Assembly: GCA_015231755.1 (NCBI GenBank)
Contig: JADGAZ010000011.1
Span: 62,001 to 126,000 of the forward strand
Direction: 5' to 3'
DNA from: Magnetococcales bacterium
GTDB lineage: Bacteria > Pseudomonadota > Magnetococcia > Magnetococcales > Magnetaquicoccaceae
Length of the DNA stretch: 64,000 nt
Made by a program: the position numbers and the translations under genes. The notes beneath the pieces are model-generated. The model was not told where the DNA came from and did no database searches. It worked only from the letters and a program-made list of their open reading frames with translations. Shown piece by piece: positions 43,836-53,938 of this stretch. The number at the start of each line of letters is the position of its first letter. The first letter of the stretch is position 1.

Positions 43836-46800
43836 GACGACTCTCCTCGCGGGACTCTGCGACCACGGCCTGGACCGAGGGGGATTCCGGAAACAGACGA
43901 CGGATGACCACAAACAACACCGGGATGAAAAACAGTCCCAGCACCGTGGCCGACAACATGCCCCCCATCACCCCGGTGCCGATGGCGCGCCGACTGGCCG
44001 CTCCGGCGCCGGTGGACACAGCCAAGGGCATCACCCCGAGAATGAAGGCCGCCGAAGTCATGACAATGGGCCGAAACCGCATGCGACACGCCTCCAGGGT
44101 GGCATCGATCAGGGAGGTTTTGCCATCGGCGGCGAGAGTACGGGCGAACTCCACGATCAAAATGGCATTTTTCGCCGACAGTCCGATGATGGCCACCAAA
44201 CCCACCTTGAAATAGACATCGTTGGGCATGCCGATGGACAACACCGCCAGCACCGCGCCGAACAGACCCACCGGCACGATCAACATCACCGCAAACGGAA
44301 TGGACCAGCTTTCGTAAAGCGCCGCCAGACACAGAAACACCACCAGCAGCGACAATCCGAACAGCATGGGCACCTGGGCGCCGGACAAGGACTCCTCGAA
44401 AGAGGTGGCGGACCACTCGAAACCAAAGCCCGGCGGGAGTTGTTGGGTCAAGCGTTCCATGGCGGCCATGGCCTCACCCGTGCTGCGACCGGGTGCGGGA
44501 TTGCCCGAAAGCTTCATGGCGGGCATGCCGTTGTAGCGGTCCAGCTTGGGAGAACCGGTGATCCACTCGGTATCGATAAACTCCGACAAAGGAATCAGCT
44601 TGCCGGCCCGATTGCGCACCCGCACCGACAGAATCTCCTCCTTCTGGGCGCGAGAGGCGGCATTGGCCTGCATCTGCACCCGCAGGATGCGGCCATCCTT
44701 GGTGAAGTCGTTGATGTAGGCCGAACCCAGGGTGACCTGAAGGGTTTCGTTGAGTTCGGAGGGATCGATCCCCAGGGCGTTGGCCTTGGGATGATCCACG
44801 GTCAACAGCAATTGGGGGCCGGCCTCCAGGCCTTCGGGTCGGACCCCGGCCAGGGTGGCATCCTGGGAGGCCATGCCGATCAACTGGTTGCGGGCATCGA
44901 GCAGACGATCCCGACCCAGACCGGCCCGATCCTGCAACCGCAGGTCAAACCCGCCGACCGCGGCCAATTCGGGGATGGGGGGCACGTTGATGGCAAAAAT
45001 CAGTGCCTGCTTGATACGGAACAGGGCCATGTTGGCCTGCATGACCAGCGATGTAGCTCCCAACTCCGGGGTGACCCGCTCATCCCAACTCTTCAAACGC
45101 ACAAAGGCAATGGCGGCGTTCTGGCCGCGTCCGAAAAAGCTGAAGCCCGCCACACCCACCACTTTGGCCACACCCGGTTGTTGCAGATAGTGTTTCTCCA
45201 CTTCGGAGAGCACCTCCAGGGTGCGTTCCTGGGTGGCGCCGGGGGGCAATTGCATGATGGTGACGAAATAGCCCTGGTCCTCCTCGGGCAAAAAGCCGTT
45301 GGGCAACTTCACGAACAGCCAACCGGCCACCCCGGCCACGGCCAGATACAGCACGATGAAAAAAAATGGACGACGCAGAATGAATCCCACCGACCCCCGA
45401 TAACCCACCGTGGAACGGGCGAACAGACGGGTGAAAAGGGCGATGGGTCCCCAACCCAGCGCCGACGTTCCCCCCTCGCCATGCACACTTTTGAGCAGGG
45501 TGGCGCACAGGGCCGGGGTCAAAGTCAGGGCCATAAGCACCGAAAAGAGCATGGTCAAAACCAGCGTCACGGCAAACTGACGATAGATGGCCCCCACGCT
45601 GCCGCTGAAGAAGGCCATGGGGATGAACACGGCGCACAGCACCAGCGTGATGCCGATGATGGCCCCGAAGATCTGGGTCATGGCCTTCTGGGTGGCCTCG
45701 CGGGGGGGCAGATGGTCTTCGGACATGACCCGTTCGACGTTTTCCACCACCACGATGGCATCATCCACCACGATGCCGATGGAAAGCACCATGGCAAACA
45801 GGGTCAGCACATTGATGGAGTAGCCCAGCAGATAAATCCCCACCAGGGCGCCGGTCAAAGCCACCGGCACCACGATGGCGGGAATGAAGGTGGCCCGCAG
45901 ATTGCCCAAAAAGATGTACATCACGAAAAAGACCAGCACCATGGCCTCGCCCAGGGTGACCAGCACCTCATGGATGGAAATCTTGATGAAGGTGGAGGTG
46001 TCATAGGGGATATCCCACGCGGTGCCGGCGGGAAAGAATTTCGCCAACTCCGCCATGCGGGTCCGCACCCGGTCGGCGGTTTCCAGGGCATTGGCCCCCG
46101 GCGCCACCTTGATGCCCACCGCGGCGGTGGGTTGACCGTTGAGCCGTGCCCGGATGGTGTACTCCTGGGCACCCCACTCCACTTTGGCCACATCTTTCAA
46201 GCGCACGGTGGCGCCATTGGGATCGGAGCGCAAAATGATGTCGCCGAACTCCTCGGCGCTGGACAAACGGGTACGCACCAGAATCGGGGCATTGATCTCC
46301 TGACCCGGCAGGGCGGGCAGTTGACCCAACTCGCCGGTGACCAGTTGGGTATTGCGGGCACGTACCGCCCGCAAAGCCTCGCCGGGGGAGATGCCGAACT
46401 CGGTCAGCCGCACCGGATCCAGCCAGATGCGCATGGCGTATTCGGTACCGAACAGCATGGCCTCACCCACCCCTTGCACCCGACGCAGATGCTCCAGCAC
46501 CGAAGCCGCCGTGTAACTGCCCAGGGCGATGTGGTCCTGGCTTTGATCCGGGGAGAAGATGGTGATGAACATCAGGAAGTTGCGCCGGGACTTGGCCACC
46601 GTGACCCCCTGACGGCGCACCTCTTCGGGCAGACGGGCCTCGACCCGCTTGATGCGGTTTTGCGCCTCCACCGAGGCGATATCCAGGTTGGTCCCGGTCT
46701 CGAAGGTCAAAGTCAGGGTCATGGCTCCCTGGGAGTCGCTGGAAGACTCCATATAGAGCAGACGTTCCAGGCCATTCATCTCCTGTTCGATCAGGGCGGT

Positions 46801-46986
46801 GACGGTATCCTCCACCACCTGGGCCGAAGCGCCCGGATAGACGGCGCTGACGGTGATGGCGGGGGGGGCCACATCCGGATATTGGGCCACCGGCAATTTG
46901 TTGAACGAAAGCCCGCCGGCAAGCAGAATCACCAGGGCGATCACCCAGGCGAAAATCGGTCGATCAATGAAGAATCTCGGCAACAT
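43828..46986 (-). CDS. RND multidrug efflux transporter, AcrB/MexB (HAE-1) type
   Basis: The 1052-residue inner-membrane pump has the HAE-1 hallmarks: the N-terminal MLPRFFIDRPIFAWVIALVILLAG, two sets of six membrane helices separated by large periplasmic loops, and the proton-relay Asp pair in SIGIVVDDAIVVVENVER. Length is typical. It exports hydrophobic drugs, detergents or metabolites by proton antiport with the adaptor and duct encoded on either side. The gene order tetR, adaptor, pump, duct is that of a classic self-regulated pump. No unusual substitutions were noticed. Confidence 0.96.
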   Translation of the reverse strand: MLPRFFIDRPIFAWVIALVILLAGGLSFNKLPVAQYPDVAPPAITVSAVYPGASAQVVEDTVTALIEQEMNGLERLLYMESSSDSQGAMTLTLTFETGTNLDIASVEAQNRIKRVEARLPEEVRRQGVTVAKSRRNFLMFITIFSPDQSQDHIALGSYTAASVLEHLRRVQGVGEAMLFGTEYAMRIWLDPVRLTEFGISPGEALRAVRARNTQLVTGELGQLPALPGQEINAPILVRTRLSSAEEFGDIILRSDPNGATVRLKDVAKVEWGAQEYTIRARLNGQPTAAVGIKVAPGANALETADRVRTRMAELAKFFPAGTAWDIPYDTSTFIKISIHEVLVTLGEAMVLVFFVMYIFLGNLRATFIPAIVVPVALTGALVGIYLLGYSINVLTLFAMVLSIGIVVDDAIVVVENVERVMSEDHLPPREATQKAMTQIFGAIIGITLVLCAVFIPMAFFSGSVGAIYRQFAVTLVLTMLFSVLMALTLTPALCATLLKSVHGEGGTSALGWGPIALFTRLFARSTVGYRGSVGFILRRPFFFIVLYLAVAGVAGWLFVKLPNGFLPEEDQGYFVTIMQLPPGATQERTLEVLSEVEKHYLQQPGVAKVVGVAGFSFFGRGQNAAIAFVRLKSWDERVTPELGATSLVMQANMALFRIKQALIFAINVPPIPELAAVGGFDLRLQDRAGLGRDRLLDARNQLIGMASQDATLAGVRPEGLEAGPQLLLTVDHPKANALGIDPSELNETLQVTLGSAYINDFTKDGRILRVQMQANAASRAQKEEILSVRVRNRAGKLIPLSEFIDTEWITGSPKLDRYNGMPAMKLSGNPAPGRSTGEAMAAMERLTQQLPPGFGFEWSATSFEESLSGAQVPMLFGLSLLVVFLCLAALYESWSIPFAVMLIVPVGLFGAVLAVLSIGMPNDVYFKVGLVAIIGLSAKNAILIVEFARTLAADGKTSLIDATLEACRMRFRPIVMTSAAFILGVMPLAVSTGAGAASRRAIGTGVMGGMLSATVLGLFFIPVLFVVIRRLFPESPSVQAVVAESREESRHV

Positions 46987-47013
46987 GGCACGATTCCAAG
47001 GGTGCAGGAGAGA

Positions 47014-48210
47014 TCAGGAGGCGGATTTGGGAGCCGTCGAGCCACTGGCGCCGGGGGCCGCCGCCGGGGTTTCGGCATCCTTGGGGGTGACCACGGATCC
47101 CGGACGCACCTTCTGCGCGCCGTTGCCGATCACCTTTTCCCCCTCTTTCAGCCCTTCCAGCACGATCCAGTCCTGACCGGAAAAGCCGCCGGTCTTGATG
47201 GGACGGGGCACCACCTTGTTGTTTTCGTCCACCATCAACACGATCTGTCCCTGGGGCGAGGTCTGCACCGTGCGTTGCGGAATGGTGACCCCCTCGGAGG
47301 TGACCATGGCCAGACGCACCCGCACGAACTGTCCCGGCAACAAGATCCGGTCCGGATTGGGAAATTCGGCGCGCAACGCCACGGAACCGGTCTGGGGATC
47401 TACAGCCATGTCGGTGAACTGCAATTTGCCCGGCAAGGTATATTCCACGTCGTCTTCCAGGATCAGATGGACTTCGACCTCCTCGATGGGCTTGGCTCCC
47501 CCCTGACGAATGGAACGGCGCATGCGGAACAGATCCGGTCCCGACTGGGTGAAGTTGACCCAGATGGGATCGAGTTGTTCCACCGTGGTCAAATGGGTGG
47601 CTTCGCCCTTGCCCACCAACGCCCCTTCGGTAACCCGGGTGCGGCCCACCCGACCGGCGATGGGGGCGGCAATGGAGGCGTATTCGAGATCAATGCGGGC
47701 GCGGGTCAACTCCGCCTCGGCGGCGAGGGTTTCGGCTCCGCTCTTTTTGAGTTGGGCTTCGGCCTGATCATACTCTTGACGGCTGACCGCATCGCTTTCC
47801 ACCAGACCTTTCAGACGATCCGCGGTCTGTTTGGCCAACAGGCGTTCCGCCCCGGCTCGATCCAGCGCGGCGCGAGCCGACTTGACCCGTGCCTCCAGGG
47901 CGCGGGCATCCAGCCGATACAAGGGCGCCCCGGCACTCACCTCGCTGCCTTCGGAGAACAAACGTTGCTCGACGATCCCTTCCACCCGGGCGCGAATCTC
48001 GGCGGTGCGGACCGCCTGCAACCGTCCCGGCACCTCCTGGCGCAGCGACAGGGTCTTGCGGACCGCCGCCACCCGTTCCACCTCCATGGGAGGTGGCGCC
48101 TTGGCCTCCGGGGCCTTGGCCGGTCCAGCCGGAGTCTCTCCCCGTTCGCAACCCGCCAGAACCAAAACCACAGGCACAACGATCCAAGCAACCCATCCTC
48201 GAACGTTCAT
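47014..48210 (-). CDS. RND efflux periplasmic adaptor (membrane fusion lipoprotein)
   Basis: The 398-residue protein starts with a lipoprotein signal ending in LAGC (Cys 20) and has the adaptor layout: a barrel-sandwich domain (GSEVSAGAPLYRLDARALEA), a helical hairpin (about 95-160), the second lipoyl half (IAAPIAGRVGRTRVTEGALVGKG) and beta-barrel domains ending about residue 370. It bridges the RND pump to the outer-membrane duct. The ATG at 48210 has GAGGAG upstream and starts four bases after the end of tetR, so the regulator and pump genes are co-transcribed. Confidence 0.94.
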   Translation of the reverse strand: MNVRGWVAWIVVPVVLVLAGCERGETPAGPAKAPEAKAPPPMEVERVAAVRKTLSLRQEVPGRLQAVRTAEIRARVEGIVEQRLFSEGSEVSAGAPLYRLDARALEARVKSARAALDRAGAERLLAKQTADRLKGLVESDAVSRQEYDQAEAQLKKSGAETLAAEAELTRARIDLEYASIAAPIAGRVGRTRVTEGALVGKGEATHLTTVEQLDPIWVNFTQSGPDLFRMRRSIRQGGAKPIEEVEVHLILEDDVEYTLPGKLQFTDMAVDPQTGSVALRAEFPNPDRILLPGQFVRVRLAMVTSEGVTIPQRTVQTSPQGQIVLMVDENNKVVPRPIKTGGFSGQDWIVLEGLKEGEKVIGNGAQKVRPGSVVTPKDAETPAAAPGASGSTAPKSAS

Positions 48211-48212
48211 GA

Positions 48213-48839
48213 TCACTCCTCGCCAACAGGGATCCCGGATCCGTCATCCGGGGCAAAGGCACGCAAGAAACTCTCCACAATTTCCACCACCCGCCGACGT
48301 TCCGCCTCGGCGGAACGCTCCGGACGCCCCAGCAACCGCAACACCTGCTCGACGCCCAGCACCATGGAAAGCAGCATCTCCGCGGCGAAATCCGGTTCCA
48401 CGACCCGGATGGTCCCCTTGGCCATGGCCGACTCCATCACCTGGGTCAGTTGAGTCAAGGTGTTGCCCGGTCCGGAGTGAAACACAATCCCGGCCAACTC
48501 CGGCCTGCGTCCCGTCTCGGCGACCATCAGGCGATACAATCCCAACCCCTCGTCCGCCAACAGGGTCTTGCGAATGTTCAAACCGAACTGGATCAGGTAT
48601 TCGCGAAAATCCGTGTCATCTTCCCGCAACGAGAAAAGAAACCCTTCCCCCGTGGCCCGGATCATCTCGGCATAGAGCCGATCCTTGCTCTCGAAATGGT
48701 TGTAGAGGGTCTGACGGGCCATGCCCATTTCGCAGGCCAACTGCTCCATGCTGGCCCCCATACCCCGCTCCAGAAAGACCCGACGGGCCACCTGAAGCAT
48801 CTCCGCGCGACGTGCGGCCTGTGGTGACGATTCTGACAT
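48213..48839 (-). CDS. TetR/AcrR-family transcriptional repressor of the efflux operon
   Basis: The 208-residue protein has an N-terminal TetR helix-turn-helix (ASMEQLACEMGMARQTLYNHFESKDRLYAEM, about 28-58) and a helical ligand-binding domain. It is the first gene of the operon encoding adaptor, RND pump and outer-membrane duct. The perfect palindrome 20 bases upstream overlaps the expected transcription start. The simplest reading is autorepression of the whole operon, relieved by a pump substrate. Confidence 0.93.
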   Translation of the reverse strand: MSESSPQAARRAEMLQVARRVFLERGMGASMEQLACEMGMARQTLYNHFESKDRLYAEMIRATGEGFLFSLREDDTDFREYLIQFGLNIRKTLLADEGLGLYRLMVAETGRRPELAGIVFHSGPGNTLTQLTQVMESAMAKGTIRVVEPDFAAEMLLSMVLGVEQVLRLLGRPERSAEAERRRVVEIVESFLRAFAPDDGSGIPVGEE

Positions 48840-48858
48840 TGTGTAAAATCCAAAAAAA

Positions 48859-48879
48859 TAGACTGTACTGTACAGTCTA
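48859..48879. promoter_or_regulatory. Perfect 21-base palindrome, operator for the TetR repressor
   Basis: TAGACTGTAC (48859-48868) and GTACAGTCTA (48870-48879) flank a single central base. It lies between the promoter and the tetR start codon. Length and symmetry fit a TetR-family dimer or dimer-pair site. Confidence 0.8.
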
Positions 48880-48881
48880 CA

Positions 48882-48910
48882 TTATTAACCGTTCACCTTT
48901 TCCACGTCAA
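48882..48910 (-). promoter_or_regulatory. Promoter of the tetR-efflux operon
   Basis: Reading leftwards, TTGACG (48910-48905) is followed after 17 bases by TAATAA (48887-48882), which is only moderately like TATAAT. The operator starts three bases downstream of it. Confidence 0.5.
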
Positions 48911-49025
48911 GTCATTTCTCATCCGTTTTCAAAATGCGCATTCCTCTTTTCAACCCCGCATTGACGTGGAGCCTTGAATCAAGGCATACTGGTGAGGTTT
49001 ATCACATTTATTGGATGCCACACTC

Positions 49026-50189
49026 ATGAGCCATTCCTCCAAACCCGTGACTGTCCTGATCGTGGATGATTCCGCTGTCGTGCGTCAGACCCTGACCTCC
49101 ATTCTGGAATCCGATCCGAATATACGCGTTGTCGGCCAAGCCCAGGATCCGTTTGTCGCCGCCGAGAAGCTCAAAACCTTGATTCCGGATGTCATCACCC
49201 TGGATGTCGAAATGCCCAGGATGGATGGGATCACCTTTCTCCGGAAACTCATGACCCAACACCCCATTCCTGTGGTCATGTGTTCCTCGCTCACCGGCGA
49301 GGGGACCGAAACCGCCTTGCGCGCCTTGGAATACGGCGCCGTCGAAATCATCACCAAGCCGCGCATGGGCACCAAAGAGTTTCTGGAAGAGTCCCGCATC
49401 CGCATCTGCGACGCGGTCAAGGCGGCGGCCTTCACCAACGTCCGCAACCGCACGTTCGTGCGTCCGATTGCAACGACCCCATCGGCTGCGACTGGCGCCC
49501 CGGCTTCGTCCTCCCCGACTGCGGGTGGCGGCAATCCCCTGATCCACAAGGTGGCCCCCAAACTGACCGCCGACGCCATGCTGCCTCCCCTGGATCCCGG
49601 CTCCCGCGCCATGAGCCAGACCACGGAAAAACTCATCATCGTGGGGGCTTCCACCGGCGGAACCGAGGCGCTGCGGGTCTTTCTGGAGGCGTTGCCCGCC
49701 AACGCCCCCGGCATCGTAATCGTGCAGCACATGCCGGAAAACTTCACCCGCGCCTTCGCCGACCGGCTCAACACCTTGTGCCAGATCACGGTCAAAGAGG
49801 CGGCGGACAACGATTCGGTGGTACGCGGACGGGCCCTGATCGCCCCTGGCAACAAACATACCATGCTCAAACGCAGCGGCGCGCGCTATTATGTGGAGGT
49901 ACGGGATGGCCCCCTGGTCAGCCGTCACCGCCCCTCGGTGGATGTGCTGTTTCGTTCCGCGGCCCGCTATGGCGGCAAAAACTGTGTCGGCGTGATCATG
50001 ACCGGCATGGGGGATGACGGCGCCCGGGGCATGCTGGAAATGAAAAACGCCGGAGCCGCCACCATCGCCCAGGACGAACAATCCTGCGTGGTCTTCGGCA
50101 TGCCGAAAGAGGCGATCAAACACGGCGGGGTCGACCTGATCAAACCCCTCGACAAAATCGCCGCCGAGGTGTTGCGTCTGTGTGGATAA
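49026..50189 (+). CDS. cheB: Second CheB methylesterase
   Basis: The 387-residue protein has the receiver ([13 protein letters not shown], acceptor in [12 protein letters not shown]), a proline-, alanine- and serine-rich linker (about 135-180) and the methylesterase domain with its triad in [16 protein letters not shown] and GMGDDG. It is very similar in sequence to the CheB of the large operon but has a longer linker, so the two may be recent paralogues. ATG 49026 is preferred over a TTG five codons upstream. It is followed after 46 bases by cheR, the pair forming a complete adaptation unit. Confidence 0.95.
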   Translation: MSHSSKPVTVLIVDDSAVVRQTLTSILESDPNIRVVGQAQDPFVAAEKLKTLIPDVITLDVEMPRMDGITFLRKLMTQHPIPVVMCSSLTGEGTETALRALEYGAVEIITKPRMGTKEFLEESRIRICDAVKAAAFTNVRNRTFVRPIATTPSAATGAPASSSPTAGGGNPLIHKVAPKLTADAMLPPLDPGSRAMSQTTEKLIIVGASTGGTEALRVFLEALPANAPGIVIVQHMPENFTRAFADRLNTLCQITVKEAADNDSVVRGRALIAPGNKHTMLKRSGARYYVEVRDGPLVSRHRPSVDVLFRSAARYGGKNCVGVIMTGMGDDGARGMLEMKNAGAATIAQDEQSCVVFGMPKEAIKHGGVDLIKPLDKIAAEVLRLCG

Positions 50190-50235
50190 CTCAAAAAGCT
50201 GGAAATCAATTGTCTGCATCTAAGGATGGGAGCGC

Positions 50236-51111
50236 ATGAACACCTCTTTCTCCGCCGACCAGGATCACCACTCGGGAATTTCCGACAAGGATTTCCAACG
50301 GTTGAGCGAGTTCATCTATGCCCAGTGCGGCATCATGATGCCCCCGAGCAAAAAAACCATGCTCACCGCCCGCATCCAGAAACGGTTGCGACAGGTGGGC
50401 ATGCACTCCTTCAAGGAGTACATCGACTGGGTGCTGGATCCGGCCCATTCGGGGGAGGAGTTGATTCAGTTCATCGACATCGTCACCACCAACAAGACCG
50501 ACTTCTTCCGGGAACCCACCCATTTCGAGTTCATGGCCCAAACCGCCCTTCCGGAGTTGATCAAGACCTCCGGGGCCGGGGTGCGGCGGGAACTGATGAT
50601 CTGGAGCGCGGGCTGTTCCACCGGCGAGGAGCCGTATACCCTGGCCATGGTGTTGCGGGAGTTTGCCCAGCACTATCCGGGGATCAATTTCCGCGCACGC
50701 ATCCTGGCCACCGACATCTCCAGCCGGGTATTGCGCACCGCTTCAGATGCGGTTTACGACATGGACAAGGTGGGTCCGGTGCCTTTGGGACTCAAACGCA
50801 AATATCTGCTCAAGAGCAAGGATCCCACCAAAAAACTGGTGCGCATCGCCCCGGATATCCGCGCCATGGTCAATTTCCGCCGTCTGAACTTCATGGATGC
50901 GGACTTCGGATTGCGGGAGAAAATGGATATCATTTTCTGTCGCAATGTGATCATCTATTTCGACCGCCCCACTCAGGAACGGTTGATCAACAAGTTCTGC
51001 CGTTATCTCTCCCCCGGGGGATATCTCTTCGTGGGCCACTCCGAGACCCTCAACAATCTGAAAGTGCCGGTGGTGCAGACCGCCCCGACCATCTATCGAT
51101 TGCCGAATTAA
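50236..51111 (+). CDS. cheR: Chemotaxis protein methyltransferase CheR
   Basis: The 291-residue protein has the N-terminal helical CheR domain (DFQRLSEFIYAQCGIMM) and the SAM-dependent methyltransferase core (IWSAGCSTGEEPYTLAM, ARILATDISSRVL, DIIFCRNVIIYFD). It methylates receptor glutamates and is the only cheR in the window. Both receptors encoded here end in pentapeptides of the kind that tether CheR through its beta subdomain. GGGAG lies five bases before the ATG. It is downstream of and co-directional with the second cheB. Confidence 0.95.
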   Translation: MNTSFSADQDHHSGISDKDFQRLSEFIYAQCGIMMPPSKKTMLTARIQKRLRQVGMHSFKEYIDWVLDPAHSGEELIQFIDIVTTNKTDFFREPTHFEFMAQTALPELIKTSGAGVRRELMIWSAGCSTGEEPYTLAMVLREFAQHYPGINFRARILATDISSRVLRTASDAVYDMDKVGPVPLGLKRKYLLKSKDPTKKLVRIAPDIRAMVNFRRLNFMDADFGLREKMDIIFCRNVIIYFDRPTQERLINKFCRYLSPGGYLFVGHSETLNNLKVPVVQTAPTIYRLPN

Positions 51112-51263
51112 AAAATCGAATCAGAAGACAGATAGAATCCGCCTGAAAACAACAAACCTCACCGTTTCTTGGCACAAGACGCTCCCCGGCTTGCACCCAG
51201 CCCCATGCCCCGTTGCCGGGTGACCTGGAGACAAGCCAGAGGAGGAGGAGTCGACGGATCGGA

Positions 51264-51710
51264 TCACCCACTCTTCAATGCGGCGAAATACTGAGCATAC
51301 GCGTAATCTTCGTGATTGACATGGTTCAACAGCCATTCCAACATCCAGCGGCGCAACTCCTTCAAGTCTTTCTCATTGCCTTCCGACACCTTCTTCTGGA
51401 ACTCGTTCAACTGTTCGATCAGCGTGTTGTGAATGGTCCTGTGACGTACGAGCTCCGGATAATTGCGGGCAATGAGAGTCTCCTCCTCCTCGGCGAAATG
51501 GACCTTCGCATACGCGATCAACTCGTCACACACCGATGACAGGGATTCCCACTCATTCTGACTGAGCATCCGTTCACCCGTGGCGGCCAGACCCAGGATT
51601 TCGTCCGCATCCACAATGATCTGAAACAGCTTCTCATGAGACAGATTGAAGCGCGGCTCGCCAACATCCACCATGCTGGAAAGCAACTTGTTGTGGAATT
51701 CGTTTTTCAT
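51264..51710 (-). CDS. Bacteriohaemerythrin-like O2-binding protein
   Basis: The 148-residue protein has the haemerythrin di-iron ligands in order: His in LSHEKLF, His-x3-Glu in VHFAEEEE, His residues in VRHRTIH and the last His/Asp in LNHVNHEDYAY. Such proteins bind O2 reversibly through a non-haem di-iron site and serve in O2 supply or aerotaxis. ATG 51710 is chosen because AAAGGA and GGGTG lie upstream; ATG 51746 would add 12 residues (MAHYDWRKDW) and is also possible. It converges on cheR. Confidence 0.85.
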   Translation of the reverse strand: MKNEFHNKLLSSMVDVGEPRFNLSHEKLFQIIVDADEILGLAATGERMLSQNEWESLSSVCDELIAYAKVHFAEEEETLIARNYPELVRHRTIHNTLIEQLNEFQKKVSEGNEKDLKELRRWMLEWLLNHVNHEDYAYAQYFAALKSG

Positions 51711-51875
51711 GCTCACCCAATCCTTTCGCCAGTCATAGTGCGCCATCCATGAATTGAAGACGATTCTGTGCCATGTTCTTTGAATACGCAACCCTTTCAC
51801 ACACCGGAAAGATCACAACCCACAACCCGCGGAAGTCGATCGGATTCCCCGGGATGCCCATCTTTGCTGTGTCGG

Positions 51876-53873
51876 TCAGGGCGCATTCCCCTCCACCCCC
51901 CCTGTACTCTTGATGGCCAACGGCGCCAACACCGCCTCACCCGGTCCTCCCACCGCCATGTCGGCCTTGATCGAAGCGGTTCCTGTCAGCAACAACTGAT
52001 AGATACCCATTCCGGTCAGCACCCGCTTGACATAATTGCGGGTTTCGGAAATGGGAATCCCCTCGATGAAGGTCATGGGATCTTCCCGCAGTCGTTTTTC
52101 CCGCCACTGTTTGGCCCGGCCCGGCCCGGCGTTGTAACCCGACAGGGCCAGCACCACATCGCCATCGAACTGCTTGAGCATGCGTCGCATGTAGGCCTGT
52201 CCCAGGGAGATGTTGTAGCCCGGAGTCTGAAGACGCATCCGGGTGGATTCGGGGAACTGGGAGAGACGCGCTTCCATGCGGGCGGTCTCAGGCATCAACT
52301 GCATCACCCCAAAGGCCTTGGCCGAAGACTCGGCACGGGGAAAAAATTGGCTCTCCTGCCGCGAGGTTCCCCAGATCAGAGCCTGGGTAAGCTGCCAGCC
52401 GCCATCCGGCACCCAGCGGGGAATGGGAAACAAACCCCGCCAGAAAATCCGATCCTTGCGTTGCAACTCCGCAGCCAATTTCAGCGCCAGATCCGCCGCC
52501 CCAAAACGCAACGCCAGACAAAGCCGCTCCTCGGAAGAAAGCCCCGCCTTGTCCCCGAGCTTGATGATCTCCGGACCGGCGTACCAATCCCGTCCCACCT
52601 GTTGCAACAGCCGCAACCCCTCCAGATCCTCCGCGGTGATCTTGGGTTGTGGGCCTTGATCCGGGCAGGTGGGATCTGGATCATCCAGACGGGGCAAAGA
52701 TCCGCTCAACTCTTCCCGGGCCAACAGACCGTGCAGGGTATCCAGATGACGGGAGGCGGTCTCCAGTCCCTGTTGACGGCGTTGCGGATCCGTGGTGAGA
52801 CGCGCCAGCCAATACCCCCCCTGGGCGCGACCCGCGGAAGTCGCCCCCTCGTTGGCCATGATCTGGAAAATCTCTCCGGCCCGCGCCCGGTTACCCAGGT
52901 TCAGGGCACTCCAGCCCGCCAGCCACGCGGAATCCTCCAAAGCCCCGCCCTTTTCCCGCACGTTTTCTTCCAGCAGTCGGGACGCGGTCTGATAATCCTG
53001 CTTGGAAAAGACCAGTTGCCGCCCGAGCCAATAGCGCAGCTTGTGACGCTCCTCCGGGGCCAGTTCCCCCCCCTCGCGACCGGTAAGCATCTCCAGCAGG
53101 CGGGTCTGGGCTCCTTGTTTTTGCAACAGGTCGAACCGCTCCCGCCATACCTCCCGGGATTCGGTCGCAGTCAGGGTCATGCCGGCCAGCAGCGTGACCA
53201 ACGTCGCATCCCCGCGACGGGCCGCATCCAGGGCACGAAAAAAATTCTGACGGGGTTGGGGCAACAACCGCAACACGACGCCAAAACCGATGGGATCCTT
53301 GCCCGCCAGGGCGCGGGCCCGGGCCTCGTGATCCGTGATCACCATTCTGGACCAGAACGGATGATCGGATCCGGTGCGGGAGACGAGATCCCATCCCTCC
53401 CGGTACAGTTCACGCCACACCGGGAAGGCATCCTCGACCCGCCCCAGCCGCAACAGTCCCCCCAGTCGCGCCAACCGGGCGGGCTGGGATCTGGCGGGAT
53501 ACTTGACGAACCAGTTTTCCGCCGTCTCGCCCCCCGCATCCAGCATCCGTTTTTCCATCAGTTTGGCCACCCGATCCCCCTGGGGATGGTTGGGCCAACG
53601 TTCCAAAAAAGCCTCCAGCAGGGCGTTGGTGGCCGGATAATCCGGATGCAGCAGCAGTTCCAACTCCAGATACGAGGTGAGCAGATCGTTTGCAGGCCAT
53701 GCAGAACGATCCAACAGGGTCTCCAAAGGCCCATCCTGCTCCAATACGGCAAAACGACGCCGAAACCCAACCACCGGATCCTCATCGACCGCAGCCCAGG
53801 AGAGTCCGGAAGGAACCAGCAGTGTCAACACCACAACAGGAAGTAAGAGCAAATTCACCGACGGCTTCCCCAT
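51876..53873 (-). CDS. Soluble lytic murein transglycosylase (Slt70-like)
   Basis: The 665-residue protein has a signal peptide (cleaved near LSWAA), a long all-helical TPR-like ring domain (about 40-470) and a C-terminal lysozyme-like SLT domain. The catalytic Glu is E507 in SRQESQFFPRAES, and AKAFGVMQLMPETA and LALSGYNAGPGRAKQW are the other signature motifs. It cleaves the glycan strands of peptidoglycan to anhydromuropeptides. It starts 65 bases after ftsY in the same direction. Length is similar to E. coli Slt. Confidence 0.93.
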   Translation of the reverse strand: MGKPSVNLLLLPVVVLTLLVPSGLSWAAVDEDPVVGFRRRFAVLEQDGPLETLLDRSAWPANDLLTSYLELELLLHPDYPATNALLEAFLERWPNHPQGDRVAKLMEKRMLDAGGETAENWFVKYPARSQPARLARLGGLLRLGRVEDAFPVWRELYREGWDLVSRTGSDHPFWSRMVITDHEARARALAGKDPIGFGVVLRLLPQPRQNFFRALDAARRGDATLVTLLAGMTLTATESREVWRERFDLLQKQGAQTRLLEMLTGREGGELAPEERHKLRYWLGRQLVFSKQDYQTASRLLEENVREKGGALEDSAWLAGWSALNLGNRARAGEIFQIMANEGATSAGRAQGGYWLARLTTDPQRRQQGLETASRHLDTLHGLLAREELSGSLPRLDDPDPTCPDQGPQPKITAEDLEGLRLLQQVGRDWYAGPEIIKLGDKAGLSSEERLCLALRFGAADLALKLAAELQRKDRIFWRGLFPIPRWVPDGGWQLTQALIWGTSRQESQFFPRAESSAKAFGVMQLMPETARMEARLSQFPESTRMRLQTPGYNISLGQAYMRRMLKQFDGDVVLALSGYNAGPGRAKQWREKRLREDPMTFIEGIPISETRNYVKRVLTGMGIYQLLLTGTASIKADMAVGGPGEAVLAPLAIKSTGGVEGNAP

Positions 53874-53938
53874 GCATTGTGTAAAGGTCAGTCAATCCCA
53901 TCAGCCGTGAGTCAAACAGGCCAACCCGGACGCCAAAC

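Noticed and set aside
43693-48453. A very long open frame on the plus strand opposite the efflux operon
   Set aside because: It is a shadow of the RND, adaptor and duct genes in GC-rich DNA. The product is full of His, Gln and Gly without any domain, while the minus strand encodes complete, recognisable proteins.
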